DNA of 64,000 bases, taken from contig CAXHUL010000547.1 in the NCBI GenBank assembly GCA_964019695.1, forward strand, positions 406,407-470,406, given 5' to 3'. A program made the position numbers and the translations under genes. A model generated the notes under the pieces. The model was given only the letters and a program-made list of their open reading frames with translations. It did not search any database and was not told the DNA's origin. The DNA is from Loripinus fragilis. Its lineage: Eukaryota; Mollusca; Bivalvia; Lucinida; Lucinidae. Below, in pieces: positions 59,979 through 64,000 of this stretch; position 1 is the stretch's first letter; the number at the start of each line of letters is the position of its first letter.

Positions 59979-61153
59979 CTGTGAATAAATAAGAAATTAA
60001 TTGTTGCCACTACCAAGAAGGCACCTACTCCTATGGCAGTGTAGATACCAACATGGATGAGCTTCATGGGTGTCTGTAGATTAGACTTGAACTCATCTGC
60101 TAGTGACTTGTCAACTTTAGCACTCTGTGAATAAATAAGAATATTAATTGTTGCCACTACCAAGAAGGCACCTACTCCAATGGCGGTGTAGATACCAACA
60201 TGGATAAGCTTCATGGGTGTCTGTAGATTAGACTTGAACTCATCTGCTAGTGACTTGTCAACTTTAGCACTCTGTGAATAAATAAGAATATTAATTGTTG
60301 CCACTACCAAGAAGGCACCAACTCCAATGGCGGTGTAGATACCAACATGGATGATCTTCATGGGTGTCTGTAGATTAGACTTGAACTCATCTGCTAGTGA
60401 CTTGTCAACTTTAGCACTCTGTGAATAAATAAGAATATTAATTGTTGCCACTACCAAGAAGGCACCTACTCCAATGGCGGTGTAGATACCAACATGGATA
60501 AGCTTCATGGGTGTCTGTAGATTAGACTTGAACTCATCTGCTAGTGACTTGTCAACTTTAGCACTCTGTGAATAAATAAGAATATTAATTGTTGCCACTA
60601 CCAAGAAGGCACCTACTCCTATGGCGGTGTAGATACCAACATGTATGAGCTTCATCGGTGTCTGTAGATTAGACTTGAACTCATCTGCTAGTGACTTGTC
60701 AACTTTAGCACTCTGTGAATAAACAAGAATATTAATTGTTGCCACTACCAAGAAGGCACCAACTCCAATGGCGGTGTAGATACCAACATGGATGAGCTTC
60801 ATCGGTGTCTGTAGATTAGACTTGAACTCATCTGCTAGTGACTTGTCAACTTTAGCACTCTGTGAATAAACAAGAATATTAATTGTTGCCACTACCAAGA
60901 AGGCACCAACTCCAATGGCGGTGTAGATACCAACATGGATGAGCTTCATCGGTGTCTGTAGATTAGACTTGAACTCATCTGCTAGTGACTTGTCAACTTT
61001 AGCACTCTGTGAATAAACAAGAATATTAATTGTTGCCACTACCAAGAAGGCACCTACTCCTATGGCAGTGTAGATACCAACATGGATAAGCTTCATGGGT
61101 GTCTGTAGATTAGACTTGAACTCATCTGCTAGTGACTTGTCAACTTTAGCACT
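59979..61153 (-). repeat. Eight-unit tandem array of the TM exon with splice acceptors
   Basis: Directly upstream of the intact exon are eight tandem units. Seven are exactly 147 bp (49 codons) and the one next to the exon is 146 bp. Each holds the first 42 codons of the exon (SAKVDKSLADEFKSNLQT ... GVGAFLVVATI) joined to 21 bp ending tttattcacag. That end derives at least partly from the 3' end of the intron, so each unit carries an acceptor but no donor. Acceptor edges fall at 59978, 60124, 60271, 60418, 60565, 60712, 60859, 61006 and 61153. The frame stays open through all 147-bp units, reading the intron piece as NILIYSQ or NILVYSQ. The one-base deletion near 59995 shifts frame before the real exon. 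Differences among units are nearly all at third codon positions. Confidence 0.85.
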
Positions 61154-61195
61154 CTGTGAATAAATGAAAAAAGTCAATAAGCAATGCTTATTAGA
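61154..61195 (-). other. Intron 3' end with pyrimidine tract ahead of the exon array
   Basis: On the minus strand this reads gcttattgacttttttcatttattcacag, a better polypyrimidine tract than the short one inside the repeat units. It probably represents the ancestral intron end in front of the first exon unit. Confidence 0.55.
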
Positions 61196-63764
61196 TACCC
61201 CCGCACAGTAAAAGTCAGTGAAAAAACATGGCAAGGTATAGTTCAAACCAGCAGACCTTAGTTTTGAAAAGATTTCAGTAGAATCTGTGCAAACAAAAAT
61301 TATAATCTCCTTCATGCATATGTTCCATGTGTCTACATTGTATAGGCAAAGTATCAAATTGCTCCATCAAAAGCTGTGGTAGGAGTTGATCGGCCCATGA
61401 AGGCACCATCTATGCATATATGAGGGTCATTTTTTATGTTCGTAGAATCTGGCTGTATCTCTACAAATATAGAATTTACGGTACCATAAGTATATATATT
61501 TTGAAAGGTCTAGCTTTTCTCTATCAACTGGTATAAAGTTTACATCATTAGCGCTTTGTTTGGTCAAGATATATAGCTTTGAATAGGCATAGAAAAGGAC
61601 ACTGGTCGAAATCCATGCCATTTTAACCACCCAGCAAGCAGGAAATTAGATGCTGTTAAGCTCCATTCACTATGGTGATATAAGCATTTATCAAGCAGAT
61701 TTTTCTTTTGCACCATCAAAATCATTTATTCAAACGCTAATTGTAGTCAAGTGCAGCAAAACTATAAGCATGTTGTTTGCTCTTCTATAACAATTTTAAA
61801 ACACCATCATCAATATGCCAAAATAATTACAGTCAAGTGCTAGTTATTATATCTGTTAAAATTATGATTTCGAACAAATTTTAAAATTTCTTCTTGATTT
61901 GCATAGCACATGATATACTCAATCATTCGTCAGCAGCTATATTGATGTATCGATTTAAGTGTGTAACTGGCAACTTCCGGTATTGGCATACCCTCATGTT
62001 ATAAAAAGTGGGTGGGGTAAATCAATCCCGTGTAGAAAACACAATAACAATCGGATCTGCATAATTTTCTTATTGCAGTGATTTCAACATCTCTTTAGAG
62101 GCACAAAACAGTTTTAATGTTTTTTCTAAATTTAATAACGCTCCATGACGTCATTTATGTACAAAATAAGGGATTTTAGCACCCCTCTAGGCTGCTTATT
62201 TTGCAGTTCATATATAATAAAACAAAAGCATTAACTTTGTTTTGGGATGAAAGTTACCATAACACTTCCATCTACCATATAAACACGAAAAAATATAATA
62301 CACCTTTACAGCTAACATATTAAGCCACATTCAAAAGCACGTATCCAACTTCCACTTGTGTCAACTTTTTACAATAAAAGTTTATATGCCTACTGTTCAA
62401 TTTGCTGAGGTTCCAAACATATCTTCCATATCAAATAATTGCTGCGTATTTGCTAAAATGTTTATATGATATTGTAGCACGTGGTCTCCTTGATCTGCAG
62501 CCAAAGTTTCATAAGCTTTGTATGGCTATGGACCTGTTTTTCATGCAATTGTTACTAACGTTCTGTCGGAGACTAAGTCCAGAAATGTCATATTTCTACT
62601 GTATTTCCGGTGTGCGATATATAGGTATGTCTTTGCCTCTTAGAAGACATTAAAGTAATGTATTTTGAAATAATTTTAGTTTGCATGTATAGATAAAAGC
62701 TCAATCTTTCCAAATATATGCATGTTGTATGCATTTACTTTCGCCGTTTTCTTTAAATCGACCCCTCTACGAACATAAAAAACATCCCTCGTACAAAAGC
62801 CTTATTAGGGAAAAATTGTCTAAGTTCTCACAGCTGTCATTTTGTCAAAAATTATTTTTTCTGAACCAAACTCCTTCATGCATATGTTCAATGTGTCTAC
62901 ATTGTATAGGAAAAGTATCAAATTGTTCCATCCAAAGCTGTGGTAGGAGTTGATCGGCCCATGAAGGCCCCATCTATGCATATACAAAAGCCCTATTAGG
63001 TAAAAATTGTCTAAGTTCTCACAGCTGTCATTTTGTCAAAATTATTTTTTCTGAACCAAACTCCTTCCTGCATATGTTCAATGTGTCTACATTGTATATG
63101 AAAAGTATCAAATTGTTCCATCAAAAGCTGTGGTAGGAGTTGATCGGCCTGTGTATGGCCTATAATAGCATAAGCATAAAACCCTATATTAAAAGCCATT
63201 TAGAACTACAAAGGGAAATAACTCTAATAGAATAGGCCCCTAGCCCTTACTTTTTTGTCTAAAGTTTTTGTCTTGCATATATGAACATGTTTGCAAGGTT
63301 TGATGAAAATCCAGCAATGACTCTTCAAGATATTAAGAAAACAAAACGTTACGGACGGACGCACGGATGGACGGACAACGTGAAACCTTCATGCGTATGT
63401 TCAATGTGTCTACATTGTATAGGAAAAGTATCAAATTATTCCATCAAAAGCTGTGGTAGGAGTTGATCGGCCGGTGTATGGTCTATAATAGTTGATGGGT
63501 CGGTGTATGGCCTATAATAGCATAAGCATAAAACCCTATATTAAAAGCCATTTAGAACTACAAAGGTAATTAACTCTAATAGAATTGGCCCCTAGCCCTT
63601 ACTTTTTGTCTAAAGTATTTGTCTTGCATATATGAACATGTTTGCAAGGTTTGATGAAAATCCAGCAATGACTCTTAAAGATATTAAGAAAACAAAACGT
63701 TACAGACGGACGGACGGACAACGTGTAAACAGAACACCCACCACAAACAAAGTTTGCGGGGGTA
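61196..63764. mobile_element. Pearl-like (Helentron/DINE-1 type) non-autonomous element 2
   Basis: The left end tacccccgca (61196-61205) and right end tgcgggggta (63755-63764) are inverted complements. The core has about 190-bp tandem units marked by ccttcatgcatatgttc at about 61310, 62870, 63060 (variant) and 63388. It also has a longer direct repeat of about 330 bp (63147 onward and 63500 onward). GGAC/GACG microsatellites lie at about 63351-63380 and 63704-63722, and a 3' hairpin (acccaccacaaac ... gtttgcgggggt) ends it. The architecture matches element 1, and the core shares wording with it (agt-tcaaa ... ctgtrg-aggagttg). It splits the TM-exon array and is itself split by a mariner-like element. 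Confidence 0.7.
61421..62791. mobile_element. Mariner-like TIR element nested in pearl-like element 2
   Basis: The inverted termini gaggg-nnn-ttttttatgttcgtaga (61422-61446 and 62766-62790) match in 22 of 25 positions. The flanks reconstruct the uninterrupted unit at 62975-62990 exactly: ...tatgcata-TA | element | TA-caaaagcc. This is a TA target duplication, the mark of Tc1/mariner insertion. The length of 1371 bp is about that of a full mariner, but I see no D,D34D catalytic motifs and no transposase frame longer than about 80 codons. The copy is non-autonomous or badly decayed. Confidence 0.75.
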
Positions 63765-64000
63765 ATAATAAGAAATGAATTGTTGCCACTACCAAGAGGG
63801 CACCTACTCCTATGGCAGTGTAGATACCAACATGAATAAGCTTCATGGGTGACTGTAGATTAGACTTGAACTCATCTGCTAGTGACTTGTCAACTTTAGC
63901 ACTCTGTGAATAAATAAGAATATTAATTGTTGCCACTTCCAAGAAGGCACCTACTCCTATGACAGTGTAAATACCAACATGTATGAGCTTCAGTGGGGTC
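63765..64000 (-). repeat. TM-exon array resumes, cut by window edge
   Basis: After the mobile element the same 147-bp unit returns. One unit has its acceptor edge at 63903 and a further unit is cut at 64000. These copies carry more amino-acid changes (Phe to Leu, Thr to Ser, Met to Leu, Ala to Val, Val to Glu) than the eight units at 59979-61153. The array therefore continues to the right, with more decayed members here. Confidence 0.8.

Noticed and set aside
59954..61357. 467-codon minus-strand frame as a standard multi-pass membrane protein gene
   Set aside because: It starts within mobile-element DNA upstream of the intron end, each 49-residue repeat includes a splice acceptor, and it leaves the frame of the real exon. 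It is better described as an amplified exon/acceptor array whose translation is untested.
61427..61630. 67-codon minus-strand frame as remnant mariner transposase
   Set aside because: It overlaps the terminal inverted repeat and shows no catalytic or helix-turn-helix motif that I can recognise.

Overview
The window is eukaryotic genomic DNA. It has no operons, coding density is very low, one exon has clear splice signals, and the rest is layered repeats. The repeat types are APE-type non-LTR retrotransposons, a tRNA-derived SINE, hAT-like and mariner-like MITEs, and elements with core tandem repeats plus an ACGG microsatellite. This combination, especially the last (the pearl/DINE-1/Helentron-like group), points to a bivalve mollusc. 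I lean towards a heterodont clam, but that rests on recognition of repeat types and not on a search.

Bases 1-50994 are one very homogeneous tandem array that enters from the left edge. It is built from three modules: A (about 468 bp), B (about 485 bp) and C (about 1590 bp). I count 16 A, 28 B and 18 C, including a partial C at each end. The order follows strict rules. Every spacer between successive B modules is A (11 times), C (11 times) or C-A (5 times); A-A, B-B, C-C and A-C never occur. The left part is mostly a C-B-A-B higher-order unit of about 3.03 kb. The right part, after about 28994, uses only C-B (about 2.08 kb) and C-A-B (about 2.55 kb). The many short ORFs repeated through the array are by-products of its homogeneity and are not annotated as genes. 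The last C is split by a 5'-truncated, frame-broken CR1/Jockey-type LINE (47069-50287, minus strand). The array then ends in a 200-N assembly gap (50995-51194), so its true length and right edge are unknown.

From 51195 to 59800 there is intergenic or intronic DNA full of small mobile elements and foldbacks. These include a SINE (52304-52516), a foldback with a nested retro-insert and target duplication (52780-53467), two TIR elements of hAT type (54646-55010 and 55218-55804), an inverted-repeat hairpin (56148-56314), and a pearl-like element with 190-bp core repeats (57477-58746).

From 59820 to the right edge lies part of a minus-strand gene. One exon (59820-59978) encodes a membrane-anchor segment that resembles the C-terminal transmembrane region of CD36/SR-B/LIMP-2 scavenger receptors. 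Immediately upstream, its 5' part plus the adjoining splice acceptor has been amplified into eight 146-147 bp tandem units that stay open in frame, and more copies reach the right edge. A second pearl-like element (61196-63764) sits in this exon array and itself contains a mariner-like TA-inserted element (61421-62791). The most interesting objects are this acceptor-bearing transmembrane-exon array and the rule-bound three-module satellite.
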